Positions 42,050-51,177 of a stretch of 64,000 nt of DNA are shown one piece after another; the first letter of the stretch is position 1, and each line of letters starts with the position of its first letter. The position numbers were made by a program, and so were the translations under genes. This stretch comes from Bog-756 sp963756515 (GTDB lineage: Bacteria > Actinomycetota > Acidimicrobiia > Acidimicrobiales > RAAP-2): the NCBI GenBank assembly GCA_963756515.1, contig CAVWNV010000010.1, positions 115,561 through 179,560 of the forward strand, given 5' to 3'. The notes below the pieces were generated by a model. The model did no database searches. It was not told where the DNA came from and saw nothing but the letters and a program-made list of their open reading frames with translations.

Positions 42050-44008
42050 GTGACGATTGCCGAAGCTCCTCCGGTCCTCCTCGAAGACACGCCCCTCAGC
42101 CAGGCGGCCGGTGGCCTCTACCGGAGGCAGAACGCCCTGACCGGTCTGATCGCCGGCATCGTGCTGGGATTCGTCGGTTGGTTCGTTGCGCACAAGACGC
42201 TGCAGGGCTCCAACTGGGGATCCGACATGGTGGTCACGGTCACCATGGTCGGGTGGGTCCTCGGGTTCAACATCGGCGTGGGCACGTTCAATGCCCCACT
42301 CCGATGGATGCTCGGACACGATCAGAGCTACGAGGACGAGCTGTATGCCGCCGGCGTGACCCAGGGGAAGTCCCGCTACTGGAAGTTCTGCACTGACCAC
42401 AAGGTGGTGGGAACCCAATATCTGGTGTTGGTGATAACGCTGTTCGCCATCGGCGGCACATTGGCGATGATGATGCGCACCCAGCTCATCACGCCCCACT
42501 CCACCTTCCTGTCGCCCAACTCCTACAACGCCATCGTCTCGGTCCACGGGATGCTGATGATCATCGCCACCATCATCATGGTGACCGGTCCGTTCACCAA
42601 CTTCATCATGCCCATCATGATCGGGGCCAAGGACATGGCCTTTCCGAGGCTCAACGCCATGAGCTTCTGGGTGGTCGTCTCCGCCGTACCGCCGCTGCTG
42701 GCCACGTTCGTCCTCGGGGGAGTGGACGCCGGTTGGACCACCTACGCTCCGCTGTCGGTGCAGGCGCCGGCGGCCATGGACGCGTTCTGCATGACGATGA
42801 TCGTCTTCGTGATCTCCGTGACCGTGTCCGGGATCAACACCATCGTGACGATCTTCACCATGCGGGCCAGGGGAATGACGCTCGGTCGGCTGCCCATCTT
42901 CACCTGGGCTTCGATGGTCGGGGCGGCTCTGAGCATCTACGCCATGCCGGCGCTGCTGATCGCCTTCACGGCGATGATCACCGACCGGGTCACCGGCACC
43001 TCGTTCTTCGTGGCCGCCCAGGGCGGCACCGGCTGGCTGTGGGAGAACGCCTTCTGGATCTTCGGTCATCCGGAGGTCTACATCATCCTGATCCCGCCGG
43101 TGGGAGCCATGTTGGAGGTGGCCAGCACCTTCGCCCGAAAGCCGCTGTTCGGCTACAAGGTGACCATCGCCGCCTTCACCGCGGTGGCAGCGCTGTCGCT
43201 GATGGTGTGGGCCCATCACATGTTCACCACCGGGTGGGCTCCCGACCTGGCCGGTCCCTTCATGGTCACCACCGAGCTGATCTCCATACCCACCGGCATC
43301 ATCTTCCTGTGCATCATCGGGACCATCTGGAAGGGGAGCATCTGGACCCGACTGCCGATGTATTTCGTGTACCTCTTCCTGTGGAACTTCATCATCGGTG
43401 GCGTGACCGGGATCTACCTCTCGGACGTTCCGGCCGACAACTTCTTCCACGGTGACATGTTCGTGACCGCCCACTTCCACTACACGCTGTTGGGAGGGGC
43501 CATGATCGCCGCGGTGGCCGGTCTGTGCTACTGGTTTCCGAAGATCACGGGCAAGATGTTGAACGAACGGATCGGCAAGGTTGCCTTCTGGTTCATCGCC
43601 ATCGCCATCCAGATCACCTACTTCGGTCAGTTCTGGGAGGGATTCCAAGGCATGCCGCGTCGGGTCGCGTTCTACGACCCGATCTTCCTGCGGGCCAACC
43701 AGGTGACGAGTGTCGGCGGTTATCTCTTGATGTTCGGGTTCCTCCTCTTCCTCTACTGCCTCATCAACGGCTGGACCCATGGAACACCGGCACCGGCCAA
43801 TCCGTGGCACGCGAAGTCGCTCGAGTGGAAGGTGCCCACGCCTGTGCCACTGGCCAACTTCTTGGTCGATCCGGTGGTGACGTCCGATCCGTACGGATTC
43901 GGGGAGCCCGAACCCGACGGCGTCGAAGTGGAGATTCCCGATCCGGACCGCGAGCTGGTGCCGACACTTTCGAGCGACCGTCCCGTCACCGGAGGTGAGG
44001 TGCTGTGA
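42050..44008 (+). CDS. ctaD: cytochrome c oxidase subunit I
   Basis: A 652-residue haem-copper oxidase subunit I, the proton-pumping core. Ligands and channels are visible: haem a His in SVHGMLMIIATII; CuB His and cross-linked Tyr in FGHPEVYIILIPPVG; CuB His pair in VWAHHMFTTG; haem a3/a His in TAHFHYTLLGGA. It is longer than the usual ~550 residues: an extra N-terminal helix pair precedes the core, and the C-terminus has an acidic tail. The GTG at 42050 is the only good start. The stop overlaps ctaE (GTGA). Confidence 0.95.
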   Translation: MTIAEAPPVLLEDTPLSQAAGGLYRRQNALTGLIAGIVLGFVGWFVAHKTLQGSNWGSDMVVTVTMVGWVLGFNIGVGTFNAPLRWMLGHDQSYEDELYAAGVTQGKSRYWKFCTDHKVVGTQYLVLVITLFAIGGTLAMMMRTQLITPHSTFLSPNSYNAIVSVHGMLMIIATIIMVTGPFTNFIMPIMIGAKDMAFPRLNAMSFWVVVSAVPPLLATFVLGGVDAGWTTYAPLSVQAPAAMDAFCMTMIVFVISVTVSGINTIVTIFTMRARGMTLGRLPIFTWASMVGAALSIYAMPALLIAFTAMITDRVTGTSFFVAAQGGTGWLWENAFWIFGHPEVYIILIPPVGAMLEVASTFARKPLFGYKVTIAAFTAVAALSLMVWAHHMFTTGWAPDLAGPFMVTTELISIPTGIIFLCIIGTIWKGSIWTRLPMYFVYLFLWNFIIGGVTGIYLSDVPADNFFHGDMFVTAHFHYTLLGGAMIAAVAGLCYWFPKITGKMLNERIGKVAFWFIAIAIQITYFGQFWEGFQGMPRRVAFYDPIFLRANQVTSVGGYLLMFGFLLFLYCLINGWTHGTPAPANPWHAKSLEWKVPTPVPLANFLVDPVVTSDPYGFGEPEPDGVEVEIPDPDRELVPTLSSDRPVTGGEVL

Positions 44009-44712
44009 CCGTCACCGCCACCGAGCACGGAGAGCCCCAGGAGGATCCCCAGGACGACGGTCGCAGCGTCGAGGCGGTCGCCGGCCACCACGAGACCCGT
44101 GAGCAGCGTCACTTCAAGGAACGGCTGGCCCTCTGGCTGTTCATCGGCGGCGACCTGGTGTTCCTGCTGATGGAGCTGTTCTTCTGGTTCTACCTGCGGG
44201 CGCTCAACACCAACGGGATGTGGCGAGGGGCAGCCTGCACCAAGGCCAGCCCCTGCACGGACGGACTGGGCAATCCGATCACCAGCGAGATAGCCAAGGC
44301 CAACCCGGCGTACACCTTGACCATCGCCGGGTTGACCGTGATCGCGGCGCTCTTCGTCTGGCGGGCGGAGGTCGTCTCCCGCCGGCAGGCCAAGCGCGGG
44401 GTCATCGGCGGCACGGCCGCGCTCGGTCTCCTGTTCCTCCTGGCGGCCGTGGTGGTCCAATGTATCCAGTTCGGAAAGCTGCCGTTCACCACGATCGACG
44501 GTTCCTACGCCTCGAGTTTCATCTTCTTCATGGGGTCGACCCTCGGCCACCTGCTCCTCCTGACGTTTCTGGTCTTCGCGCTGTGGAACCGTGCCCGAAT
44601 GGGGCGATTCGACCATGGTCACTGGTACCAGGTCCGGCTGACCCGGATGTTCGCCACCTGGATCGCCATCTCCACCTGCGTGTTGGCACTCGTCATGGTC
44701 CTCTTCGCCTAA
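44005..44712 (+). CDS. ctaE: cytochrome c oxidase subunit III
   Basis: A 235-residue subunit III with about five membrane segments. It has ALWLFIGGDLVFLLMELFFW, then FIFFMGSTLGHLLLLTFLV, then HWYQVRLTRMFATWIAISTC. The GSTxGxH and HW segments are typical family marks. It supports the proton-uptake path of subunit I. The start overlaps the ctaD stop. A charged ~35-residue N-terminal region precedes the first helix. Confidence 0.92.
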   Translation: MTVTATEHGEPQEDPQDDGRSVEAVAGHHETREQRHFKERLALWLFIGGDLVFLLMELFFWFYLRALNTNGMWRGAACTKASPCTDGLGNPITSEIAKANPAYTLTIAGLTVIAALFVWRAEVVSRRQAKRGVIGGTAALGLLFLLAAVVVQCIQFGKLPFTTIDGSYASSFIFFMGSTLGHLLLLTFLVFALWNRARMGRFDHGHWYQVRLTRMFATWIAISTCVLALVMVLFA

Positions 44713-44757
44713 CCCCGTGCTGTCCCCCCGCCGACGGTCTGCCTCTCGAGCCTGCTG

Positions 44758-45663
44758 ATGGCTATGTCCCTGGTGGTCCCGTCCGCCCGGCCCACCTGGG
44801 GGTCGCGGGTCGGCGCCTACATCGCCCTGACCAAGCCGCGCATCATCGAACTGCTGCTGATCACCACGCTGCCCACCATGATCGTGGCCCAGCGAGGCCT
44901 TCCGCCGGCGGGGCTGATGGCCGCCACCCTGCTGGGCGGGGCCCTGGCCGCCGGGGGCGCCAACGCCATCAACATGTTCGTCGACCGGGACATCGACAAG
45001 CTCATGCACCGGACGTCCAAGCGGCCGCTGGTCACCGGGGCGGTCACCCCCCGGGCCGCCCTCGTCTTCGCCATCGCCCTCGAGGTCGCCGCCTTCGTGG
45101 AGCTGTGGGCCTGGGTCAACCTGCTGTCGGCGGCCCTGGCCATCTCGGCCACGCTCTTCTACGTCTTCGTGTACACGCTGTGGCTCAAGCGGACCAGCAG
45201 CCAGAACATCGTCATCGGGGGGGCCGCCGGCGCGGTGCCGGTCCTGGTCGGATGGGCGGCGGTGACCGACAGCCTGTCGTGGACCCCGGTGGTCATGTTC
45301 GCCATCATCTTCGTGTGGACCCCGCCCCACTTCTGGGCCCTGGCCGTCAAGTACCAGGACGACTACCGGGCCGCCAACGTGCCGATGCTGCCGGCGGTGG
45401 CCACCCTGAAGCGAACCGCCCGTGACATCGTCCTCTACAGCGTGCTGCTGGTGGGGGTGTCCCTGCTGTTGGCGGTGGTGGGCCGGCTCGGCCCCGTCTA
45501 CGTGGTGTCGGCCTCGGTGCTGGGGGTGGTGTTCGTGGCCATGGCCGTCCGGCTCCTCAGGCGCCAGACCCCGGCGGCGGCCATGCAGCTGTTCAGCTAC
45601 TCGATCACCTACCTCACCCTCCTGTTCGTACTGATGGCGGTCGACGTCTTCACCAAGCATTGA
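44758..45663 (+). CDS. ctaB: protohaem IX farnesyltransferase
   Basis: A 301-residue UbiA-family prenyltransferase that makes haem O from haem B for the oxidase. The two Asp-rich motifs are NMFVDRDIDKLMHRTSKRPL and KYQDDYRAANVPMLP; HRTSKRPL is the haem O synthase signature. About nine helices are seen. It follows the oxidase subunits on the same strand, and the next gene overlaps its stop (TTGA). Confidence 0.94.
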   Translation: MAMSLVVPSARPTWGSRVGAYIALTKPRIIELLLITTLPTMIVAQRGLPPAGLMAATLLGGALAAGGANAINMFVDRDIDKLMHRTSKRPLVTGAVTPRAALVFAIALEVAAFVELWAWVNLLSAALAISATLFYVFVYTLWLKRTSSQNIVIGGAAGAVPVLVGWAAVTDSLSWTPVVMFAIIFVWTPPHFWALAVKYQDDYRAANVPMLPAVATLKRTARDIVLYSVLLVGVSLLLAVVGRLGPVYVVSASVLGVVFVAMAVRLLRRQTPAAAMQLFSYSITYLTLLFVLMAVDVFTKH

Positions 45664-46418
45664 CCGAGACCGCATCCGGGTCGCCCGAGCCGTCCGATCC
45701 AGAACCGTCCGGGTCTTCCGCCTCCGGCTCGACCTCCGGCTCGACCTCGGGCGATGGCAGCACGACCGGAGCCAGCCGCTCCGAGGACCGGATTTCGGGC
45801 GGAAGGATCCCGCCCCCGGTCAACCCGGCTCTTCCTCCACCCGTCCCACCGCGCCGGCCGCGGGCGGTGCGCTCGCTCGTCATCGGCTCGGTCATCGCTC
45901 TCGTCCTCGCCGTGCTGCTTCTCGTCGAGCTCGGCCACCAGCCGGGCCATGGGTCGTCGGGACCCAAGGTGCCCATCGGAAGCCGGGCGCCGGGCTTTTC
46001 GTTGTCGCCGCTCACCGGGACCGCCCCCGTCGACCTCGACGCCCTCGGCGAGGACGCCCACCACCCGGTGATCCTCAACTTCTTCGCCTCGTGGTGCACC
46101 CCCTGCCAGAAGGAAACCCCCCTGTTGGCCGAGGCGGCGGCGGCCGAGCAGGCCAAGGGCGCTCCGGTGCGGTTCGTCGGCGTCGACGTGAACGATCCGC
46201 CGGCTAACGCCGTGCCCTTCGTGCAGAGGGCGGGGATCACCTATCCGGTGGGGGTGGATCCGACGTTCCGAGTGACCAGTGGCCTCTACGGCCTCTACGG
46301 GCTGCCCCAGACGTTCTTCATCGACGCCGAGGGAAGGGTGGTCGGCCACACCATCGGGGCGGTCGACGCCGCCGATCTCCGGTCGTGGGTCAAGAAGCTG
46401 GACGGGGCGGCGGCCTGA
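45660..46418 (+). CDS. TlpA/ResA-like thioredoxin, membrane-anchored
   Basis: A 252-residue protein with an ~65-residue Ser/Gly/Pro-rich cytoplasmic region, one helix (SLVIGSVIALVLAVLLLVEL), and an exported thioredoxin domain. The active site is NFFASWCTPCQKETP, and the cis-Pro is in GLPQTFFIDAEG. It probably reduces the Cys of CuA or apocytochromes during assembly. The TTG at 45660 overlaps the ctaB stop; other starts further in are possible since the N-terminus is low-complexity. Confidence 0.85.
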   Translation: MTETASGSPEPSDPEPSGSSASGSTSGSTSGDGSTTGASRSEDRISGGRIPPPVNPALPPPVPPRRPRAVRSLVIGSVIALVLAVLLLVELGHQPGHGSSGPKVPIGSRAPGFSLSPLTGTAPVDLDALGEDAHHPVILNFFASWCTPCQKETPLLAEAAAAEQAKGAPVRFVGVDVNDPPANAVPFVQRAGITYPVGVDPTFRVTSGLYGLYGLPQTFFIDAEGRVVGHTIGAVDAADLRSWVKKLDGAAA

Positions 46419-46521
46419 CGGTTGGCCGAGGGCCCGATCGTCTGACGTGCGTCCGGCGCCGGCGTACCGCAGGGCTCAGGCGGTCGCTTCGGCCCGTAGC
46501 CCAACCGTTGACTGCTACTCC

Positions 46522-46550
46522 TTGCGTTACTACGTGAAAAGTACTATAAC
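46522..46550 (+). promoter_or_regulatory. promoter of the PadR/ABC operon
   Basis: TTGCGT at 46522-46527 and TATAAC at 46545-46550 are spaced by 17 bp, and the ATG at 46557 is seven bases downstream, so the PadR message is probably leaderless. The region GTTACTACGTGAAAAGTACT overlaps the promoter and has partial dyad symmetry (TAC...GTA), a candidate PadR operator. Confidence 0.6.
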
Positions 46551-46556
46551 GTCAGC

Positions 46557-46895
46557 ATGGGCAAGGCGAGAAAGGCGATCGGACTCCGTCGGGTGAACGA
46601 CCCACCACTGCTGATCTTGACGAGTCTGGCCGAGGGGCCGAAGCATGGCTATGCGTTGTCGCAGGACATCCAACAGTTCGCCGGGGTCCAGCTCAGTCCC
46701 GGCGCCCTCTACGGCGCCATTGCCCGCCTGGAGGACCGGGGCCTGATCGAGGCGCTCCCCGAGGTCGAGCGTCGTCGCCCCTATCGGGTGACGGCTGCGG
46801 GCTCTGCTGAGCTCAGCGAGGCCATGCGCGAGATGCGTAAGGTCGTGGACGTCGGCACTCATCGCCTGGGCCTATTGAACGGACGGCTGGCGTGA
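46557..46895 (+). CDS. PadR-family regulator
   Basis: A 112-residue winged-helix protein with LILTSLAEGPKHGYALSQDI, then GVQLSPGALYGAIARLEDRG, then the wing VERRRPYRVTAAG. The C-terminal dimerisation helix is short, as in PadR subfamily 2. It heads an operon with a membrane protein and an ABC exporter, which it probably represses; the start of the next gene overlaps its stop (TGATG). Confidence 0.9.
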   Translation: MGKARKAIGLRRVNDPPLLILTSLAEGPKHGYALSQDIQQFAGVQLSPGALYGAIARLEDRGLIEALPEVERRRPYRVTAAGSAELSEAMREMRKVVDVGTHRLGLLNGRLA

Positions 46896-47845
46896 TGGAC
46901 CCGGACGGCAACCGTTCCCGCGCACTGAAGTGGTATCCACGTGCGTGGCGGGATCGGTACGGCGACGACCTTGCGCAGTATCTCGCGGACCGCTACGGGG
47001 ACGGCCACATCCCGATGACGGCACGACTGTCGATGATCCGGTCCGGCTCGGTCGAGCGCCTCCGAACCGGAGGGATCATCGGCACATCGGGCGACCCGGA
47101 TATGCGGATCCGTGGCGCGTCGATTCTCGTGCTGCTGGCGTGGGGGGTCTTCGTCGTCGCAGGTTCCGCGTTCGCCAAGTACTCCGAGCACTGGCCACTG
47201 GCCATGCCCCGGCACGACTATTGGCTCCCGGCCGCTGCGATGTTTGCGGTCCGGCTCGCCGCCGTTGCCGGTCTCCTCATCCTGCTCGTGGCCGGTCTCC
47301 TCACCCTTCCGGCGCTCGTCGACCTCATCCGGTCCGAGGGATGGAAGCCGCAGTGGGCGCTGGCCCGGCCGGCGGCCGTGTCGGTTGCCGTGGCCGCAGT
47401 CGCCTCGGTGGTGGTCGTGTCCTGGAACCGTCACCTGGGCCCGTCGTCGAACGCCACCGCTCCGCTGGCGTTGAGGGCGTCCGCTCTCGTCGGTGGGCTG
47501 CTGGTGGTCGGCGCCCTCGCCGTGTGCGGCGCCACTGCGGTCGCTCTCGTGTACCGCCTCCGGCTCTCCCGACAGGTCACCCGACTCCTCGGCGTGCTGG
47601 CAATCGCCATGGCAGCGGTCCTCGTCGTGATCTTCGCCGGGGCGCTCACCTGGTGGGTCTGCACGGCCATCCACGCCCCCTGGTTCTTCGGAACCCTGGT
47701 GCCCCGGTCGCCGACGTCGCCGGCACCGGCGGCCATGATCGTACTCGGATCGATGATGCTGACCGGCCTGGTCCTGGCCGGCATCGGGACCGCTCGTATT
47801 GCGGTGACCATGAGCCGTTCATCGACGACGACGCTCCTCCGCTGA
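46895..47845 (+). CDS. membrane protein of the PadR/ABC operon
   Basis: A 316-residue protein. The N-terminal ~40 residues carry ALKWYPRAWRDRYGDDLAQY, a cytoplasmic motif seen in proteins encoded next to PadR regulators. About six to seven membrane helices follow (for example SILVLLAWGVFVVAGSAFAK, LLGVLAIAMAAVLVVIFAGA). It may be an accessory subunit or sensor for the ABC exporter encoded next. No enzyme motif seen. Confidence 0.75.
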   Translation: MDPDGNRSRALKWYPRAWRDRYGDDLAQYLADRYGDGHIPMTARLSMIRSGSVERLRTGGIIGTSGDPDMRIRGASILVLLAWGVFVVAGSAFAKYSEHWPLAMPRHDYWLPAAAMFAVRLAAVAGLLILLVAGLLTLPALVDLIRSEGWKPQWALARPAAVSVAVAAVASVVVVSWNRHLGPSSNATAPLALRASALVGGLLVVGALAVCGATAVALVYRLRLSRQVTRLLGVLAIAMAAVLVVIFAGALTWWVCTAIHAPWFFGTLVPRSPTSPAPAAMIVLGSMMLTGLVLAGIGTARIAVTMSRSSTTTLLR

Positions 47846-47866
47846 CCACCGATCAAAGGGGAAAGC

Positions 47867-48844
47867 GTGAGCGCCATCACCGCCGATGAGGTGGACACCG
47901 GGAGGGTTTCGGACAGCCAGTGGGCCGTCGAAACCCACGGGCTGACCAAGCGGTTCAAGGACAACACCGCCGTGGACGGGGTCGAGCTGCTCGTCCCCCG
48001 GGGATGCGCATTCGGCTATTTGGGGCCTAACGGCGCCGGCAAGACCACTCTCATCCGTGTGCTGCTGGGGCTGACACAGGCCGACGCCGGGTCGATGTCC
48101 CTGCTCGGCTACCCGGTTCCCCGCCACCGTGCCCAGGCCTTGGCGCGGATCGGAGCCATCGTCGACGAGCCCCGATTCCACGGGCATCTCACCGGCCGCC
48201 AGAACCTCCAGATCCTGGCCGCCGCCCGGGAACCAGCGGCGCGTGAACGCATCGACGCCTCGCTCGAACGTGTGGGAATGAGCCAGCGGGCCGACGACAA
48301 GGTGTCCAAGTACTCGATGGGCATGCGCCAGCGCCTGGGCGTTGCCGCCTGTCTCCTGGGGGATCCCCAGCTGCTCATCCTGGATGAGCCGATGAATGGA
48401 CTCGACCCGGGCGGCATGCTCGAGATGCGCGAGATGATCACCTCGCTCGTAGCCGAGGGCCGCACCGTGGTCCTCTCGTCCCATCTACTGGACGAGGTCG
48501 AACGCACCTGCGACGCCGTGGCCATCGTGGATCGAGGCAAGGTCATTCGCCAGGGTCCGATCGCCGGTCTGCTGGCCGACTCGGCCTTCGAACTCCAGAT
48601 CGAGTGCTCCACCCCCGACCGGGCCGGCACACTGCTGGCCGGCACGCCATGGGGAACAGGCGTGGAGGTTGGCCCCGACGGCCTTCGCCTGGGTCTGGCC
48701 CCCGGCACCGATCGGGAGGTGGTGGCCGAAGTAAACCGACTGCTGGTCGACGGGGGCATTTCGGTCTACCGCCTCCAGGAGGTACACGCCTCACTCGAGT
48801 CCTGGTTCCTCGAGGTGACCACGCGTCTGGGGGTGGACCCATGA
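47867..48844 (+). CDS. ABC transporter ATP-binding protein
   Basis: A 325-residue ABC ATPase. Walker A is LGPNGAGKTTLIRVLLG, the signature is KYSMGMRQRLGVAACLL, Walker B is LLILDEPMNGLDPGG, and the switch His is in LSSHLLDEV. The C-terminal ~90-residue extension is typical of drug- or bacitracin-type exporters. The stop overlaps the permease start (ATGA). It should power the permease encoded next; the substrate is unknown. Confidence 0.94.
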   Translation: MSAITADEVDTGRVSDSQWAVETHGLTKRFKDNTAVDGVELLVPRGCAFGYLGPNGAGKTTLIRVLLGLTQADAGSMSLLGYPVPRHRAQALARIGAIVDEPRFHGHLTGRQNLQILAAAREPAARERIDASLERVGMSQRADDKVSKYSMGMRQRLGVAACLLGDPQLLILDEPMNGLDPGGMLEMREMITSLVAEGRTVVLSSHLLDEVERTCDAVAIVDRGKVIRQGPIAGLLADSAFELQIECSTPDRAGTLLAGTPWGTGVEVGPDGLRLGLAPGTDREVVAEVNRLLVDGGISVYRLQEVHASLESWFLEVTTRLGVDP

Positions 48845-50031
48845 GCATCGCCACCGTCGCCGACGCCCCGCCTCCCGGTCCGGCCGCTCCGGACGCACGT
48901 GGTCGGATCAGCGACCACCGAGGATCGTGGGTGCCCACCGGCGCCATGATCGCCACCCGGTTCATGGAGCTCAGAAGGCGACGGGGACTGATGATCGTCC
49001 TGGTTGCCGTCAACATCGGGATCCCGACCGTCTTTCTCGCGGTGCGACTCGTGGCCCACGCCGTGGCCCCCCACTCCTACGGGCCGGCCGGCGGGTATGA
49101 CATCTTCACCAGCATGGTGGCCGGGGTCATGTTCATCTTCGGCTTCATCGTGGCGGCCACGCTCGGATGCACGGCCGGATCAGTCGACCTCACCGAGGGC
49201 ATGTTCCGCCATCTCGTGGTGACCGGTCGGTCGAGGCTCGCCCTCTACGTGGCCCGGATCCCGGCCGGCTTGGCCATCATCGTGCCGCTGGTGGCTATCG
49301 GCTTCACCGTCGTCTGTGCCGTGTGCGTCTTCGCAGCACCGACCCAGCTCAGCTTCGACAATGTCAACGTGCCCGTCGGTCTGTCCCAGCCCGCCTTGGA
49401 GCAGTGGGCGGCCGGCCACGCCGACGAGGTCATCTGCAACTTCGGATTCAACATCGGTCCGAACTCGGACCTCCTCCAAGCGGTCAACAGCGTCCCCTGT
49501 GGTGGCGGTAACGGTCCCTCCGCCAAGGTCGGCCCCGGCGCTCTCGCCCCCACCTCTCCTGCGGCCTCCCCTGCCCAGATCGAGGACGCGGCAAAGAAGA
49601 TTGCGAGCGTGAATTACTCCGACTACTCGGGTCGGTTCCTGTCGCCGTCGGTATCGCTCATGGTGAGGACTGGCCTCTGGATCGAGCTCTATGCGGCCAT
49701 CGGGTTCCTCGTGGGACTGGGGCTGGCATCGTTGATGGGGCAACGCACGGTCCCGGTGATCCTGCTGATCGTCCTCGAGGTGGTCCTGACCCCCTTGCTG
49801 TCGCAGACACCCATCCACCATGTGGTGAACCTGCAACGAAGTCTTCTCGGGCTAGCCGCCACCCACTTCGAGCCGGGTGGGCTGCCATCGGTCTTCGGTG
49901 GCGGCCACAACAACGGAATAGCGAGAGCGGCCATCAGTGAGTCGACGACGTTCGCGGTGTGTGTCCTGGTCGGATGGGTCGTCGTATGGACAGTGCTGGG
50001 CGCTTGGCGGATGGTCACCCGCGACGCGTAA
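48841..50031 (+). CDS. ABC transporter permease
   Basis: A 396-residue ABC-2-type permease with roughly six membrane segments: LMIVLVAVNIGIPTVFLAVR, FIFGFIVAATLGCTAGSVDL, LAIIVPLVAIGFTVVCAVCV and later ones. A large exported loop of about 100 residues with several Cys lies between helices 4 and 5. ATGA overlap with the ATPase gene confirms the pair. It converges on sodN with a hairpin between them. Confidence 0.88.
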   Translation: MSIATVADAPPPGPAAPDARGRISDHRGSWVPTGAMIATRFMELRRRRGLMIVLVAVNIGIPTVFLAVRLVAHAVAPHSYGPAGGYDIFTSMVAGVMFIFGFIVAATLGCTAGSVDLTEGMFRHLVVTGRSRLALYVARIPAGLAIIVPLVAIGFTVVCAVCVFAAPTQLSFDNVNVPVGLSQPALEQWAAGHADEVICNFGFNIGPNSDLLQAVNSVPCGGGNGPSAKVGPGALAPTSPAASPAQIEDAAKKIASVNYSDYSGRFLSPSVSLMVRTGLWIELYAAIGFLVGLGLASLMGQRTVPVILLIVLEVVLTPLLSQTPIHHVVNLQRSLLGLAATHFEPGGLPSVFGGGHNNGIARAAISESTTFAVCVLVGWVVVWTVLGAWRMVTRDA

Positions 50032-50039
50032 CGGGCGCC

Positions 50040-50080
50040 GGAGGCTGCGATCCGGTGCTGTGCAGGTCTGGATCGCCTCC
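50040..50080. terminator. hairpin between permease and sodN
   Basis: GGAGGC (50040-50045) and GATCC pair with GGATC and GCCTCC (ending 50080), leaving a 3-base bulge and a loop of about 16 bases. It lies between two convergent genes and has no U-tract; a bidirectional terminator role is inferred. Confidence 0.5.
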
Positions 50081-50182
50081 GCCACCCGTTGACGCCATGC
50101 TGGAAGTCCTGAGGGAGCGCGTGGGGACCGAGCGAAGGGAGCTACCACTCCGTCGCAGCTCAGAACCCGTGAACGGGCCTAC

Positions 50183-50599
50183 CTACTTCTTGGTCTCCCA
50201 GAAGATCTTGTCGATCTCGGCGATCTGGGCCAGCAGCTCGTCGGCGACGGCCACGTCGTTGGTCTTCTTCGCCTCGCCGGCCTTCTTCGTGGCCTTCCAG
50301 AACAGATCGTGGAGCTGCGGGTACTTCTCGAGGTGCTCGGGCTTGAAGTAGTCGGTCCACAGGACCCACAGGTGCTGCTTGACCAGATCGGCCCGTGCCT
50401 CCTTGATGATGATGGCCCGGGTCTTGAAGGCCTCGTCGTCGGAGTCGTTGTACTTGGTCATCGTGCCCTTGACCGACTCCGCCTCGATTCGGGCCTGGGC
50501 CGGGTCGTAGACACCGCAAGGGAGGTCACAGTGGGCGTGTGCCTCCTCGGGAGCGGACACTCGGTCGAGGGCGGTGAGTACATGGTCGACGAGACGCAT
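50183..50599 (-). CDS. sodN: nickel superoxide dismutase
   Basis: A 138-residue Ni-SOD precursor. The mature enzyme begins with the nickel hook HCDLPCGVYDPAQARIEAES, where His1, Cys2 and Cys6 bind nickel. A 22-residue leader (MRLVDHVLTALDRVSAPEEA plus two residues) must be cut off first. The rest is the four-helix bundle (AIIIKEARADLVKQHLWVLW, FKPEHLEKYP). It disproportionates superoxide in the cytoplasm. The ATG at 50599 has AAGGAG upstream. The maturation protease is encoded divergently next to it. Confidence 0.95.
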   Translation of the reverse strand: MRLVDHVLTALDRVSAPEEAHAHCDLPCGVYDPAQARIEAESVKGTMTKYNDSDDEAFKTRAIIIKEARADLVKQHLWVLWTDYFKPEHLEKYPQLHDLFWKATKKAGEAKKTNDVAVADELLAQIAEIDKIFWETKK

Positions 50600-50733
50600 G
50601 AGCGGAACTCCTTTTCGCAGGGTCATGGACGGGCATCTGGTACAGACTGGGCCATGGTGCCGTGTCGGCTTACCTTACCCAGCTTCGTCGGCGGGCGAAC
50701 CCGGGTTCCGGGCCGCGCCCGTGGTGCCCGCTG

Positions 50734-51177
50734 ATGGCCCCCGGCCCGGGCCGTCCCCGCCGGTCCTGGTGGCGGTGGCCCCTGGCCGTGCTCGCGGCGG
50801 CAGTGTTCGTCCGGCTGTACCGCCCGCTGCGCCGGGTCGAGGTGGTCGGGGCGTCGATGGCCCCGGCCCTGCTGGCCGGCGACCGCCTGGTCGTGGTCCG
50901 GCTGCCGTGGGTGCCTCCCTTCCGACCCAGGCCCGGGCAGGTGGTGGCCCTTGTGGATCCGCGGCGTCCCGATCGTGTCCTGATCAAGCGGGTCAGCTCC
51001 GTCGACGGGCGGCATGGCGCCGTCGACGTCGTGGGCGACGCCACCGAGGTCAGCACCGACAGCCGCTCATTCGGGCCCGTCTCGCGGTCGGCCATCGTCG
51101 GTCGGGCCGTGTACCGATATGCCCCGATGGGGCGGAGCGGCCCTGTCCCCGGGCCGGGGGAGTACGATCGGCCCTGA
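50734..51177 (+). CDS. sodX: Ni-SOD maturation protease (S26 family)
   Basis: A protein of about 147 residues related to signal peptidases. One N-terminal helix (RSWWRWPLAVLAAAVFVRLY) is followed by the Ser-Lys dyad: Ser in VVGASMAPALLAGDRLVVVR and Lys in DRVLIKRVSSVDG. It should remove the SodN leader to expose His1. The ATG at 50734 gives a sensible N-terminus; a GTG at 50662 is also in frame. The next gene starts at its stop (ATGA-type overlap). Confidence 0.85.
   Translation: MAPGPGRPRRSWWRWPLAVLAAAVFVRLYRPLRRVEVVGASMAPALLAGDRLVVVRLPWVPPFRPRPGQVVALVDPRRPDRVLIKRVSSVDGRHGAVDVVGDATEVSTDSRSFGPVSRSAIVGRAVYRYAPMGRSGPVPGPGEYDRP

Noticed and set aside
41882..43810. A 642-codon open frame antisense to ctaD
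   Set aside because: It is the complement of a clearly coding, motif-complete oxidase subunit; high GC keeps the opposite frame open, and the translation is a low-complexity His/Asp/Gly/Arg mix.
43753..45675. A 640-codon antisense frame across ctaE and ctaB
   Set aside because: It covers membrane protein genes in the opposite sense and has no recognisable domain.
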